A DNA stretch of 64,000 nucleotides from Desulfobulbus alkaliphilus (lineage in GTDB: Bacteria; Desulfobacterota; Desulfobulbia; Desulfobulbales; Desulfobulbaceae), in the NCBI RefSeq assembly GCF_016918545.1, contig NZ_JAFFQC010000004.1:124001-188000 (forward strand), read 5' to 3'. Position 1 is the stretch's first letter; every line of letters begins with the position of its first letter. Shown one piece after another: positions 31,522 through 40,538 of the stretch. The position numbers and the translations under genes were made by a program. Below the pieces are notes generated by a model, which saw only the letters and a program-made list of their open reading frames with translations, ran no database searches and was not told the origin of the DNA.

Positions 31522-33573
31522 CTAACCCGCCAACCCCTTCAACAGCGCATCACGGGCATCAAGGTAGTAGTGGATGGTGATCCTGGCGGCCTGGTCATCG
31601 GGCAGGTCATTGAGCTGCCGCCTGCTGTTGATTGGCATCAGGATACTGGCAGCACCCTTCTCTATGGCCGTCTCGACCACCGCGACGGGGTTGAAGATGG
31701 TCTCGAGAGACCCACCGAGGTTGAGGCCGCCGGTGATGACCAGGCCACCCTTGATACTCTTCTGGAGGAGCGAGGAACACAGGGCCAACAGCACCGCCAC
31801 CCCAACCGCAGAGCCGCTCTTGGCACTGTCAAAGGCCCGCAGCTGCACGGTGAATTCATGCTGGCGCGGTTCACGGTCACCAACCAACTCCTTGGCCCTG
31901 GCGTAGAGGTTCTGCTCGGCGCAGCGGACACTTTCCCGAAACGGGGCGGGGGTTGGATGATTGAGGATTTTTACCCCACTGCCCGGGCCCTCGGTGACGT
32001 CCACCTGGTAGAGGCCAGGATGCTCCTCACCACCACCACCGGAGATCACCCACACTTGGCCGGGGGGCAGCGGGTCGCCGCTAATGCTGTTTTCACTGTA
32101 GAGTTCGGGCGTGGCGACAAATTTCTCAACACCATCTTCGCCCATAGTGTAGCTGAACTGGGTATTGCGGAACTCAGCGGAGCCGATCCGTTTCTGTTGC
32201 TCCTTGACCCGGCGACGGCACTCCAGTGCCAAGCGAATGGCCCATTCCAGGACCTCCTCGGAGACAAGGCTGGCCGGGTTGGGCGACATCAGCTTGATCA
32301 AGCCGCTGACCGTCTTCTGCACCCCGGTGGTATCGCGGCCGCTCAAGGCACCACCGAGATGGATCCTGCCCTGAAGAATGTTCTGCCTGCTCTGGCGCCG
32401 CAACTGGTTCCAGCACTCGGAGAGGTAATCGCTGACCAGGCCAAAGTGGTTGGTCAGCAGTTCTTTGTGGATTTTCGGCACATCCCAGCCCGGCAGATAG
32501 GCATGGATTCGGTCCATGAAGGCGGTATCGTCGCGCATCTCAGGCGGCAGAGGGCCAAACAGATGACCGACCCGCTGCTGGTGCTGGACGTCGACATCGA
32601 AATTGCCAACCATCACGACACCGCCATCAGCGCGAATACTCTCCTTGCCCCGACTGAACTCGCCTGACTCCATGTAGCCTTTCATGATATTGACGCCGTC
32701 TTTCTGATCAAAGGAGACGCCGGAGATTTCATCAAAGCAGACCACATCGTACTGGCAGACCAGCCCCCGCTGGCCACTGGAGTTATTGACGAACATCCGG
32801 GCAACGGTGGCCTTGCCGCCGGAGATCAGGTGGGCATAGGGGGAGACTTGCTGAAAGAGATGGCTCTTACCAGTCCCTCTTGGCCCGAGTTCGACCATGT
32901 TGTAATTGCGCTCGACAAACGGGATCATTCGCAACAGCATCATGTCACGGGCCCGGGGACTGAGCCGTTCGGGTTCCATACCGATGCTGCGGATCAGGAA
33001 ATCCCGCCACTCCTCATGGGCAAAAGCCTCGCGGCCCTGGTAGAGGGTCGGCAGCACATCCCGTTTGGAGAGCTGGATCTCCCGCAGCGAGTCAATCCCA
33101 AAAGGGCGGCCATTTTTCTCCTGGGCAATGGTCGGGTCGTAGATCAGTTCGACCTCGGCGTAAAACCCCCCGGTAAGCATCCGCTCGTTGCTGTGGACCA
33201 ACTCCGCATCGATGCGGACATCTTTCAGCTGCAGACTCGGCAGAGTGGCCAAAAACGAGTCGGTCGCCGAGTCGAGCCGGGCGGTGATGATATCGATCAG
33301 CTTGATCACCCCTTTCTCTTTGGCACGGGCCTTGAAGAGTTCATGTTCTCCGGCTCGGACCGTTTTCTCTCCGAGCTGACGTTCAACGATTTTCAGCCCC
33401 TCGGCAATTTCCTCCTCATCCACCGAGGAGCAGTAGCGGCCAAGAAGAAATTCAGCAACATAGGTGGGTACGGGATATTGTCCCTTAAATCGGCGCACCA
33501 GGTCTTTACGGACTACATACCCTTCAAATATTCTGGTGGCGATGGTATCGATGGGGTCGAGTTGTTGGCTCAT
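31522..33573 (-). CDS. brxL: BREX protein BrxL (Lon-like AAA+ protein)
   Basis: 683 aa, the usual length. Walker A GPRGTGKSH (about 230), Walker B VVCFDEISG (about 282), arginine-rich AAA+ region, then a Lon-type C-terminal domain from about 570 (AFDSAKSGSAVGVAVLLALC, GGLVITGGLNLGGSLETIFN, EKGAASILMPINSRRQLNDL). BrxL is a DNA-binding hexameric/dodecameric ATPase needed for phage restriction in type 1 BREX. It is the last gene of the operon, 4 bp after pglZ. No obvious terminator follows. Confidence 0.94.
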   Translation of the reverse strand: MSQQLDPIDTIATRIFEGYVVRKDLVRRFKGQYPVPTYVAEFLLGRYCSSVDEEEIAEGLKIVERQLGEKTVRAGEHELFKARAKEKGVIKLIDIITARLDSATDSFLATLPSLQLKDVRIDAELVHSNERMLTGGFYAEVELIYDPTIAQEKNGRPFGIDSLREIQLSKRDVLPTLYQGREAFAHEEWRDFLIRSIGMEPERLSPRARDMMLLRMIPFVERNYNMVELGPRGTGKSHLFQQVSPYAHLISGGKATVARMFVNNSSGQRGLVCQYDVVCFDEISGVSFDQKDGVNIMKGYMESGEFSRGKESIRADGGVVMVGNFDVDVQHQQRVGHLFGPLPPEMRDDTAFMDRIHAYLPGWDVPKIHKELLTNHFGLVSDYLSECWNQLRRQSRQNILQGRIHLGGALSGRDTTGVQKTVSGLIKLMSPNPASLVSEEVLEWAIRLALECRRRVKEQQKRIGSAEFRNTQFSYTMGEDGVEKFVATPELYSENSISGDPLPPGQVWVISGGGGEEHPGLYQVDVTEGPGSGVKILNHPTPAPFRESVRCAEQNLYARAKELVGDREPRQHEFTVQLRAFDSAKSGSAVGVAVLLALCSSLLQKSIKGGLVITGGLNLGGSLETIFNPVAVVETAIEKGAASILMPINSRRQLNDLPDDQAARITIHYYLDARDALLKGLAG

Positions 33574-33577
33574 AAGT

Positions 33578-35902
33578 CTATTGTCCCAGGGTGGTGGGCA
33601 GGGAGTGGATCACCTGCCCGGACGAATCCAGCAGCACAATATCAGCCTTGCGGCCGATGTCGGCATCGTTTTCCAGGAAAACCGAAACCTTGCCCTCGGC
33701 AGTGAGTTCGCGCGCCTGCTTATCCGCCAGCAGTGAGCTGTTGGGGTCGGAAAGGCTGGTGCGGACATCTACTTTTACTCCTTGGTATTGACCCTCAACT
33801 GTTACCCGGCATTTTGCCCCGGTCCATTTTGCTCCCTGCAGCCGGGCCAAACCAGGCGTTGCCGGGGCAGACTGGATCCGCAGCACCGGTATCACCATCT
33901 CCTGCAGCGACACGCCGCCGTGTGCATATTCGATACCAGCGAAAAAGCTACCGGCACCGGGGGGGCTGGCCATCATAACAGTGGGATTCCAGTGCCACGT
34001 AAAGGCCTGGATATCGGCGTGGGCATCGCTCTTCAGGGCGGCACAGCGGCTCCAGCGGGTTTCGGTCAAGAAGGCCTTCAGCTCGACTTTTGGCAGGCCA
34101 CCCGGTACCAGGAGCCAGCCATGATCGGTGACCACTACCAGTTCGGTCCAGCCGGCCCGCAGGAGGGCGCCAATCCGGCTGGCTAGATCGCGAACTTCGC
34201 CGTCGACACTGCGGGCCAGCTTCCAACCCTCGGTATGGCCACGTTTATCAAGAGCCCCTGCCTCAGTCCAGGCTGACCCGTTTGGGTCACCGGTCTGGTC
34301 CGGTTGCAACACCTGCCAGTCGCGCTCCCTGAGAGCCGCCACAAAACGATCCTGGGTCAACGTCTGGCCTGTGGCGATCAGGCGGGGGGCGAATTCGTCA
34401 CCGGGTTTATCACCCTGGAGGATGCCGGCAATCGGTGCTGCCGCGGGCTTGGCGGTGGCGGTTACTGTCGGGATGGTTGACCACTCCCAGTCCTGGCTGC
34501 ATTCAATCCCGGCAGCCGACAATTTTCCAACCAGCTGCTGCGCCACGTCCATCCGCAGGCCATCGGCAAACAGCACCAGCCGGCCGGGAGCAGGTTCGAT
34601 TGGCTCTGTCCTTTTCTCCGTTGCCGGCCCTTTGGTATGGATAAGTTGCTGCAGGTGGCGAGCGGATTCTTCCAGCCATGGCAGGTAGACGGCCCGTAAT
34701 ACGCCCAGAACTGCCCCGTACTGCTCCGGAGAGTCACAGGCAGCCATGGTGGCCAGGGCAGCCGCATCGACCCGCCAGCCCTCTTCTGCGTACTGCCTGG
34801 CATAGTTGTCCGGAGACGGGGCACCAGGCACGTTCCTGCAGAGTTCGGCCAGTTGGGCGAGGGGCTCCAGGGCGGTTACCAACGGGCTGAGGCCAAGCTT
34901 CTGCCAGGGGTAGCTGCGGCGAACTCCATGCTGCTTTTCCAAATCGGCAATCCGCTGCATAACCTCATCCTGTGGTCGATCCACCAAGGCCTCCAGGGCC
35001 CGGTGCAGGGCCTGCTCATCCCGCTCGTTGAACCCAGGCGAGACCTCGGCGGTCTCAAACATGTTTGGCTGTTTTGGGGTGGCTCGTTTCAGCCATTCGA
35101 CGATCCCGGGATAGTTGGTCGGGGCCTCGATATAGCGGTGCCAGACCTTGGCCCAGTAATTCAACCTGGTCGTGAGCAACCCCGCTGCCCTGAGTGGACC
35201 ATCCTTAACCGGATCAAACCCAGCATCGCTCTTACACTGCTGGCAAAAAGCTCTCCACTCAGCGTTCGTTCGTCCCTGCTGGAACATCTCCGGATCACTC
35301 AGCCAGCGCAGGAGCAGGCCGGTGGCATCAGGGGCCACCAGACCGTTGAAGAAATCGGCGTCGAGACGGCGGCCCTGGAGCTGGGGCAAGGGCTCATTGA
35401 GCAGTTTGGATAATGCCCCGGCCAAGGCGCCCAGGGTTGCCCGGTCTTTGGCAACCTCGAGGTCAAGTCCGCCGTGTTTGGAGATCAGGAAGGTATGGGG
35501 TGTCCACTCCTTGCGGTTGACGTTCAGCCACATCGCCCCGCGATACTGCAGCTCCACCAGGGGAGCGAGCTCCGGCGGGCAATCCTCGGCCGCTCGGAGC
35601 ATCTCCCGGCTTATGCCCGGCAAGTAGAAGATCGGCGTGGTCCCGGCCGGAGGGGCGGCGTCAACAGCCCGGGCTTCGATACAGCGCAGCCACAGTGCCG
35701 GCCCGGTGCGTTTCTCCGGAGAATAGCTGCCAAGAAGGTAGAGCTCCGGCAGCAGCACCTGCAACTCCGGGATGACCGATTTCCATAGGCGATCCGGGTC
35801 GGCCCACAACACTACGCAGGGGGGGATCTGGTCACCGGCAGCGTAGGACTGGGCGGTGGACCGCAGGGTGGTGACCAGGCGTTGGGCGGGGGTGTCGGTC
35901 AT
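33578..35902 (-). CDS. pglZ: BREX alkaline-phosphatase-superfamily protein PglZ
   Basis: 774 aa. The metal-site motifs of the PglZ/alkaline-phosphatase fold are visible: VLFADGLRMD (about 442-451), VVTDHGWLL (about 590) and YAHGGVSLQEMVIPVL (about 660). The N-terminal PCVVLWADPDRLWKSVI region is typical. PglZ is a core BREX component that associates with BrxB. Its length and motif set suggest the PglZ type B subgroup, but that is a judgement by eye. It overlaps the DUF1016 gene by four bases. Confidence 0.93.
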   Translation of the reverse strand: MTDTPAQRLVTTLRSTAQSYAAGDQIPPCVVLWADPDRLWKSVIPELQVLLPELYLLGSYSPEKRTGPALWLRCIEARAVDAAPPAGTTPIFYLPGISREMLRAAEDCPPELAPLVELQYRGAMWLNVNRKEWTPHTFLISKHGGLDLEVAKDRATLGALAGALSKLLNEPLPQLQGRRLDADFFNGLVAPDATGLLLRWLSDPEMFQQGRTNAEWRAFCQQCKSDAGFDPVKDGPLRAAGLLTTRLNYWAKVWHRYIEAPTNYPGIVEWLKRATPKQPNMFETAEVSPGFNERDEQALHRALEALVDRPQDEVMQRIADLEKQHGVRRSYPWQKLGLSPLVTALEPLAQLAELCRNVPGAPSPDNYARQYAEEGWRVDAAALATMAACDSPEQYGAVLGVLRAVYLPWLEESARHLQQLIHTKGPATEKRTEPIEPAPGRLVLFADGLRMDVAQQLVGKLSAAGIECSQDWEWSTIPTVTATAKPAAAPIAGILQGDKPGDEFAPRLIATGQTLTQDRFVAALRERDWQVLQPDQTGDPNGSAWTEAGALDKRGHTEGWKLARSVDGEVRDLASRIGALLRAGWTELVVVTDHGWLLVPGGLPKVELKAFLTETRWSRCAALKSDAHADIQAFTWHWNPTVMMASPPGAGSFFAGIEYAHGGVSLQEMVIPVLRIQSAPATPGLARLQGAKWTGAKCRVTVEGQYQGVKVDVRTSLSDPNSSLLADKQARELTAEGKVSVFLENDADIGRKADIVLLDSSGQVIHSLPTTLGQ

Positions 35903-37017
35903 GGCTGGGGTTCCTCTTGACTATCAATGGCCTGGAGTCGCTGTCGGGCCAGGCGGACCGCCTCATGCAGTTTTCTCTCAAGCTGCTCTTTCGGTAATAT
36001 CTTCGTCAGGTAGCTGGCCAGATGGATGCCACTTTTCTCCAAGTCCAGCAGTTCCACATGCTCGGCGCTTTTACCGGCACAGAGGATCATCCCCAGTGGG
36101 GCCGCCTCGTCTGGTTCGGTTTCGTAGCGTTTCAGCCAGCCCAGGTAGAGTTCCATCTGTCCCTTGTCGGCAGCCTCGAAATCCCCGACCTTCAACTCGA
36201 TGGCCACCAGCCGGCTCAATTTACGGTGGTAGAAGAGCAGATCAAGGAAGTAGTCTCGGCCATCGATCTGCATCCTTTTCTGTCGGGCGACAAAACAGAA
36301 ACCCACACCCAGTTCGAGGATAAAGGCCTCGATCTCACGCAGGATCGCCGCCTCCAGGTCCCTTTCGGCGAAGGTGTCCTGCAGCCCGAGGAAGTCGAGG
36401 AGATAGGGATCGCGAAAGACCAAGTCGGGTGTCAGTCTGTCTTCCTCGCGCAATTGTTGCAGCTCAGCCGCAATCAATTGGTCCGGTTTCTTCGACAGGG
36501 CCGTCCGCTCATAGAGCATTGACTGGATCTTCTGGTGCAGGGTCCGGGTATTCCATCCTTCGACCCGGCACATCTCGGTGTAGAACTCTCGTTTGAGCGG
36601 GTCGTCGAGGTAGATGATCCGGCGTAGGTGAGTCCAGCTCAATTTTGCACTCAGCTGATGCACTATCTCTGCATCTGGAAACACCTCCGCAAAACGGACC
36701 ATATGGAAAAGATTTGCCTGAGAGAAGCCTCTGCCGAACTCCAGGGTCAATTTTCTACTCAGTGCGTAGAAAATCTGTTCGCCATAGCCGGCCCGTTTCT
36801 CCTCGAGAATGTCGGTGCGGATCCGCTGCCCGACCTGCCAGTAGAGGAGGACCAGGGCGGAGTTAATCCCCTGCGCCACCCGCTGCCGGGTCGTGCTGAT
36901 CAGGTCCCGCAGGTCGGTAAGGAGGGTCAACGGGACGGCCGTCTCCACGCCAGCCGTGCCTGGCTTGGAAGCTGTCGTTTCGATACTGGGGCTGCTGGTG
37001 CCTTTTCTGGCGCTCAT
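35899..37017 (-). CDS. DUF1016/YhcG-family PD-(D/E)XK nuclease inside BREX operon
   Basis: 372 aa. The N-terminal YhcG-type helical domain (VLLYWQVGQRIRTDILEEKRAGYGEQIFYALSRKLTLEFGRGFSQANLFHMVRFAEVFP) is followed by a nuclease core: DGRDYFLDLLFYH ... LVAIELKVGDF (Asp ... E-x-K, about 247-273) and KGQMELYLGWLKRYE. It sits between pglX and pglZ with four-base overlaps on both sides, so it is an integral part of this operon, though not one of the six standard BREX-1 genes. It may act as an added effector nuclease or quality-control factor; this is inference. Confidence 0.9.
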   Translation of the reverse strand: MSARKGTSSPSIETTASKPGTAGVETAVPLTLLTDLRDLISTTRQRVAQGINSALVLLYWQVGQRIRTDILEEKRAGYGEQIFYALSRKLTLEFGRGFSQANLFHMVRFAEVFPDAEIVHQLSAKLSWTHLRRIIYLDDPLKREFYTEMCRVEGWNTRTLHQKIQSMLYERTALSKKPDQLIAAELQQLREEDRLTPDLVFRDPYLLDFLGLQDTFAERDLEAAILREIEAFILELGVGFCFVARQKRMQIDGRDYFLDLLFYHRKLSRLVAIELKVGDFEAADKGQMELYLGWLKRYETEPDEAAPLGMILCAGKSAEHVELLDLEKSGIHLASYLTKILPKEQLERKLHEAVRLARQRLQAIDSQEEPQP

Positions 37018-40000
37018 GGTCGGCTTCCCCGGGCGGCTCGTTTCATGGCTTTGCTGTAGTGGCAGTCGTTCCAGCGGTTACCGTCCGGCTCCTTGCCATG
37101 CCCTGGAAAATCCTGGCTCTTGCCATCCCAGTTCCAGAACCACGGGAAATCGGTTTTGCTTCGAAATGGCTCCTTACCGCGGTCCTTATCCCACTTGATG
37201 TTGGGTTTGGCCCGGAGGATGCCGGCGCCCTTCTTGCCTCCGGGGATATCCTCGGCGAGAAAAGGGCGGATATTCAGGCGGACCCCGTCGTTGAGATCGG
37301 GTTGCCAGCCAATCGCCTGTTGTGCCAGCGGTTTCCAGCGGACAAAGATGTCATAGGGAGGTTCACCCTCAATGATCAGTTTGAGACGCTCCTGCAGCAT
37401 CCTGGCGGCCTGCAGGCGGGCGTCGCTGCCGGCCTCTCCGGCGTCAACGGCTGCCTGCTGCCGGCGGAGCCAATCGCCAAGATAGGCATAGGTGAGCTTT
37501 TCCAGGTTGGCGTGGGTCAGTTTATGATAATTGACCAGGGCACTGAAGCCACTCTTATGCCCGTCCCAGATGTGCCAGATAAAGGGGCGATGATGAAAGA
37601 GGATGCAGTGTTGCGCGAAAAACTCGTCGCGTAGCCAGGACTCCAGTGTTTCTGATTTACTGCCCTTGGAGCCGGAGCTGGCAAGCAGGGCGGTGAGATC
37701 GTAGTCGCCCAGGGCCTGGGCCAGGAGGGTGCGCAGTCGCTCGGCAGCCGGGGCCTCTCCTTTGCTGGCGAAGAGACAGACGATGCCGTCATGGTCGGCA
37801 TGGGGCAGCAAGGGCTCACAGCGCTCCACCCATTCCCGTTGCTCATCGGCCAGCTCCATGCTGGCATCCAGTTCAGTCTGCCAGCGGTAACCGAGGAGAC
37901 GGGCGACCGCCACCTGGAGCACTGTGGCGTCAGTGCGCTGCGGGCCGTGGGCGGTCCATTTCTTCTCTTCATCCCAGATCACCGATCCGCCGGGATGGCC
38001 GTGGAAGATCCATTGGGTGGGGTCGTCGGTGTAGGGTTTGGGGAGGCCGTTGGGGTATTTTTCTTTGGCTACCTTAGTCCAGTGGTCGAGGTCGAAGGGA
38101 ACTTTTACTAGGGTGGAGTTGGTGACATTCAGTTTTTGGTCAATTCGGCGTACAGCTAAATTGTATTCGGGTGAAGAACAGAAACACCAAATTGCATCCA
38201 GCGTGCTCTCATTATTTGGCACGATGGACGCACAATTTTGATCAAACTTTGTGCCTTGATATAAAGAGCATGGCAAATGACCTACCTGCCGAACGCTGAT
38301 TCCTTTCTTTCCCCAAGCTATGCCTCCAGCCAAAATAGCTTTTCCTTTTTCCGCCAAACTTGACAGATGGCCGACACCTTGTTCCCAGTGATAAATAATC
38401 TCGAAACCACCAAAATGAGTTGAAGTTACAACGGTAGTTTGTCCATATTCCCAATCCTTTTGGGGCAAATAAATTTCCCAGAAGTTTTTGATAAACCTAA
38501 GAGAGTCTTTGGTGTTTAGCCCATGTACTCCATGTGAAATTTCCGATAGCAAATTACCTCTAATGGAATCGCCCAAAACCACTCTATGATCTGGGTTGTC
38601 AAGTTGGCTCTTTTGATCTAAATAATTAATAGCTTGTGATTTTATTGAAAATGACTTGGCTCCCGGATCCTTGTCGGTTTCTGCATCCACAAAGAAAAAT
38701 TCAGTTTCATGATTGGTCGACTTTTTGGGCGCACGGTTGTTTACAGTAAGAAGTATTGCCTTCACATGTTCGCCAGAAATTGTATCAAATGCTCCTGCTC
38801 CAAGCCTAGCTATACTTACCCAAGATAATTCATTAAGTAATTTTTTTCGGAATTGTTTATAACCACCAAGGAACAACCAATTTTGAGGAAGAACAACAGA
38901 GCATGTCCCATCTTGAACCAAGAATTCAGTACATCTTTCTAAAAAAGACGTTTCTAAGGACCTTCGCGCAGCCGGGTAGCTTTTTGAGAGAAATTCATCG
39001 ATAGATTCAACCATTTCTCCAGTTTTTTTATACGGGACGTTGGTAATCACCCATTTATATTGATTCGATAATAGTTCTGCAGACTTTGACAAACCTCTTG
39101 CAACAACCTCCATCTCGGCTTTTTCGACATCCTTCTCATTTACCAATGCTTGGGTCAGCAACGGACCAACCTCTTCCCACTTCAACTCAAACAGCGATCC
39201 CTTGCCCAAGCTTGCTTCGGGATTAATCAAGCTACCCAGGACCGGTGCGTCTTTGAACTGTTTGTAAAGCTCTTCGAGCGCTATCCTCAGATTAGTGTTA
39301 TCTCCAGCCAGTGCTAGCCATTCCTCTTTCTTGGCGCTTACCGACAAACCGGAACAGGCTACATTCAGCTTCGGTAACACCCGATAGCCGCCAGCGTCTG
39401 GGAACTTCCAGGCAGCGAGGGCGAGGGCGAAGGCGGCCAACTCGACACAGCGCTGATCCAGCTCCAAACCGTGGATATTTTCGCGCAGCACGGCATCCAC
39501 CGCAGCCTGGGCCGAGAGGCCATCACGCTCCATGCGCAGCGGTACCAGCATCAGGAATGCCGCCACCAGGAAGTGACCGGAACCGCAGCAGGGGTCAAGA
39601 GCCTTGAGGTCAGCCAGCTGCTCTGGCCAACCTGCAAATGTTCCGGCTGCCGGTACCCAGCGTCCGCTGCTGCCTGTTCCTTCAGCAGTGGCAGTCTCGC
39701 TATCCTGCTGGTCGTCTTCCACCCGCACAAAGCGCAGGTACTCGAGCGGCACCCCGGGGATGGCGGCTTTCTGGCGTAGTTCTTCTTCGCTGCTGGCGTT
39801 TTTAAGGTCGGCAGCGGAGAGTCGCCTTGCCGCCCACCAGGCCCCCAGGGAGTTGTCAAGCAGGAAGCTGACCATGTACGGCTCGGTGAACAGTTGGGTC
39901 ACCGCCGGCAGTTCGTCGGCACCGATCTTATTGCCGGAGGCATTGACCTCGTCCTTTTTCTCCGCCTGCCAGAACTGGTAGCACCAGCCCAGGCTGTCAC

Positions 40001-40538
40001 TGGCGGTGAACACCTCGGCAGGCAGGCCAGTGACCAGATCAATCAGGGGTTTGCGGTCATTGACCGAGAGCTCCACTGCCCCGGCCGGGTCATCAGCCCG
40101 GAAGATCTCCGGCAAGGATTTGGCAGCGAAACTGGCTGCCACTCCCCAGGAATCTTTCAACCCCAGTGATGGTGCCAGTTCTTCGCAGTCGTCCAGGGTC
40201 ACCGCAACCCCATGCTCCGGAGAGATCAGCAGATCGTTCTCCAGCAGGTAGCGGGCAAAGAGTATTCGGTGCCACTGGTCATAGGCGAGCTTTTCGGCGA
40301 GATGGCGGATCTCATGGCTGCCGGGCTTACTGCGGCTCTCGCCATCTCCGAGCTGCCTGCCCTGGGCACGGAGCCGACGACGCAGGTTCCGTTGCCCCTC
40401 ATCCATGTGCCGGTAGGGATCAGGTTCATGGACAGCCAGGGCTCTCAGGGCATGATGGGCTCCGGCCTCGGCGATCTTGCGGGCTTGTTTGACCGCGCCC
40501 TCCAACTGGCGGCGCAATGGGGTGGCGAGACTGGTCAT
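37014..40538 (-). CDS. pglX: BREX adenine-specific DNA methyltransferase PglX
   Basis: 1174 aa, the usual BREX-1 PglX size. SAM-binding motif I is LDPCCGSGHFLVAAF (about 313-327). The catalytic tetrad appears as NVPY in WVITNVPYKKTGE (about 498) instead of the common NPPY. It methylates adenine in host DNA so BREX can tell self from phage. Overlaps brxC and the DUF1016 gene by four bases. The middle (roughly 38,090-39,330) is clearly more AT-rich than both flanks, consistent with a swapped target-recognition region. Confidence 0.95.
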   Translation of the reverse strand: MTSLATPLRRQLEGAVKQARKIAEAGAHHALRALAVHEPDPYRHMDEGQRNLRRRLRAQGRQLGDGESRSKPGSHEIRHLAEKLAYDQWHRILFARYLLENDLLISPEHGVAVTLDDCEELAPSLGLKDSWGVAASFAAKSLPEIFRADDPAGAVELSVNDRKPLIDLVTGLPAEVFTASDSLGWCYQFWQAEKKDEVNASGNKIGADELPAVTQLFTEPYMVSFLLDNSLGAWWAARRLSAADLKNASSEEELRQKAAIPGVPLEYLRFVRVEDDQQDSETATAEGTGSSGRWVPAAGTFAGWPEQLADLKALDPCCGSGHFLVAAFLMLVPLRMERDGLSAQAAVDAVLRENIHGLELDQRCVELAAFALALAAWKFPDAGGYRVLPKLNVACSGLSVSAKKEEWLALAGDNTNLRIALEELYKQFKDAPVLGSLINPEASLGKGSLFELKWEEVGPLLTQALVNEKDVEKAEMEVVARGLSKSAELLSNQYKWVITNVPYKKTGEMVESIDEFLSKSYPAARRSLETSFLERCTEFLVQDGTCSVVLPQNWLFLGGYKQFRKKLLNELSWVSIARLGAGAFDTISGEHVKAILLTVNNRAPKKSTNHETEFFFVDAETDKDPGAKSFSIKSQAINYLDQKSQLDNPDHRVVLGDSIRGNLLSEISHGVHGLNTKDSLRFIKNFWEIYLPQKDWEYGQTTVVTSTHFGGFEIIYHWEQGVGHLSSLAEKGKAILAGGIAWGKKGISVRQVGHLPCSLYQGTKFDQNCASIVPNNESTLDAIWCFCSSPEYNLAVRRIDQKLNVTNSTLVKVPFDLDHWTKVAKEKYPNGLPKPYTDDPTQWIFHGHPGGSVIWDEEKKWTAHGPQRTDATVLQVAVARLLGYRWQTELDASMELADEQREWVERCEPLLPHADHDGIVCLFASKGEAPAAERLRTLLAQALGDYDLTALLASSGSKGSKSETLESWLRDEFFAQHCILFHHRPFIWHIWDGHKSGFSALVNYHKLTHANLEKLTYAYLGDWLRRQQAAVDAGEAGSDARLQAARMLQERLKLIIEGEPPYDIFVRWKPLAQQAIGWQPDLNDGVRLNIRPFLAEDIPGGKKGAGILRAKPNIKWDKDRGKEPFRSKTDFPWFWNWDGKSQDFPGHGKEPDGNRWNDCHYSKAMKRAARGSRP

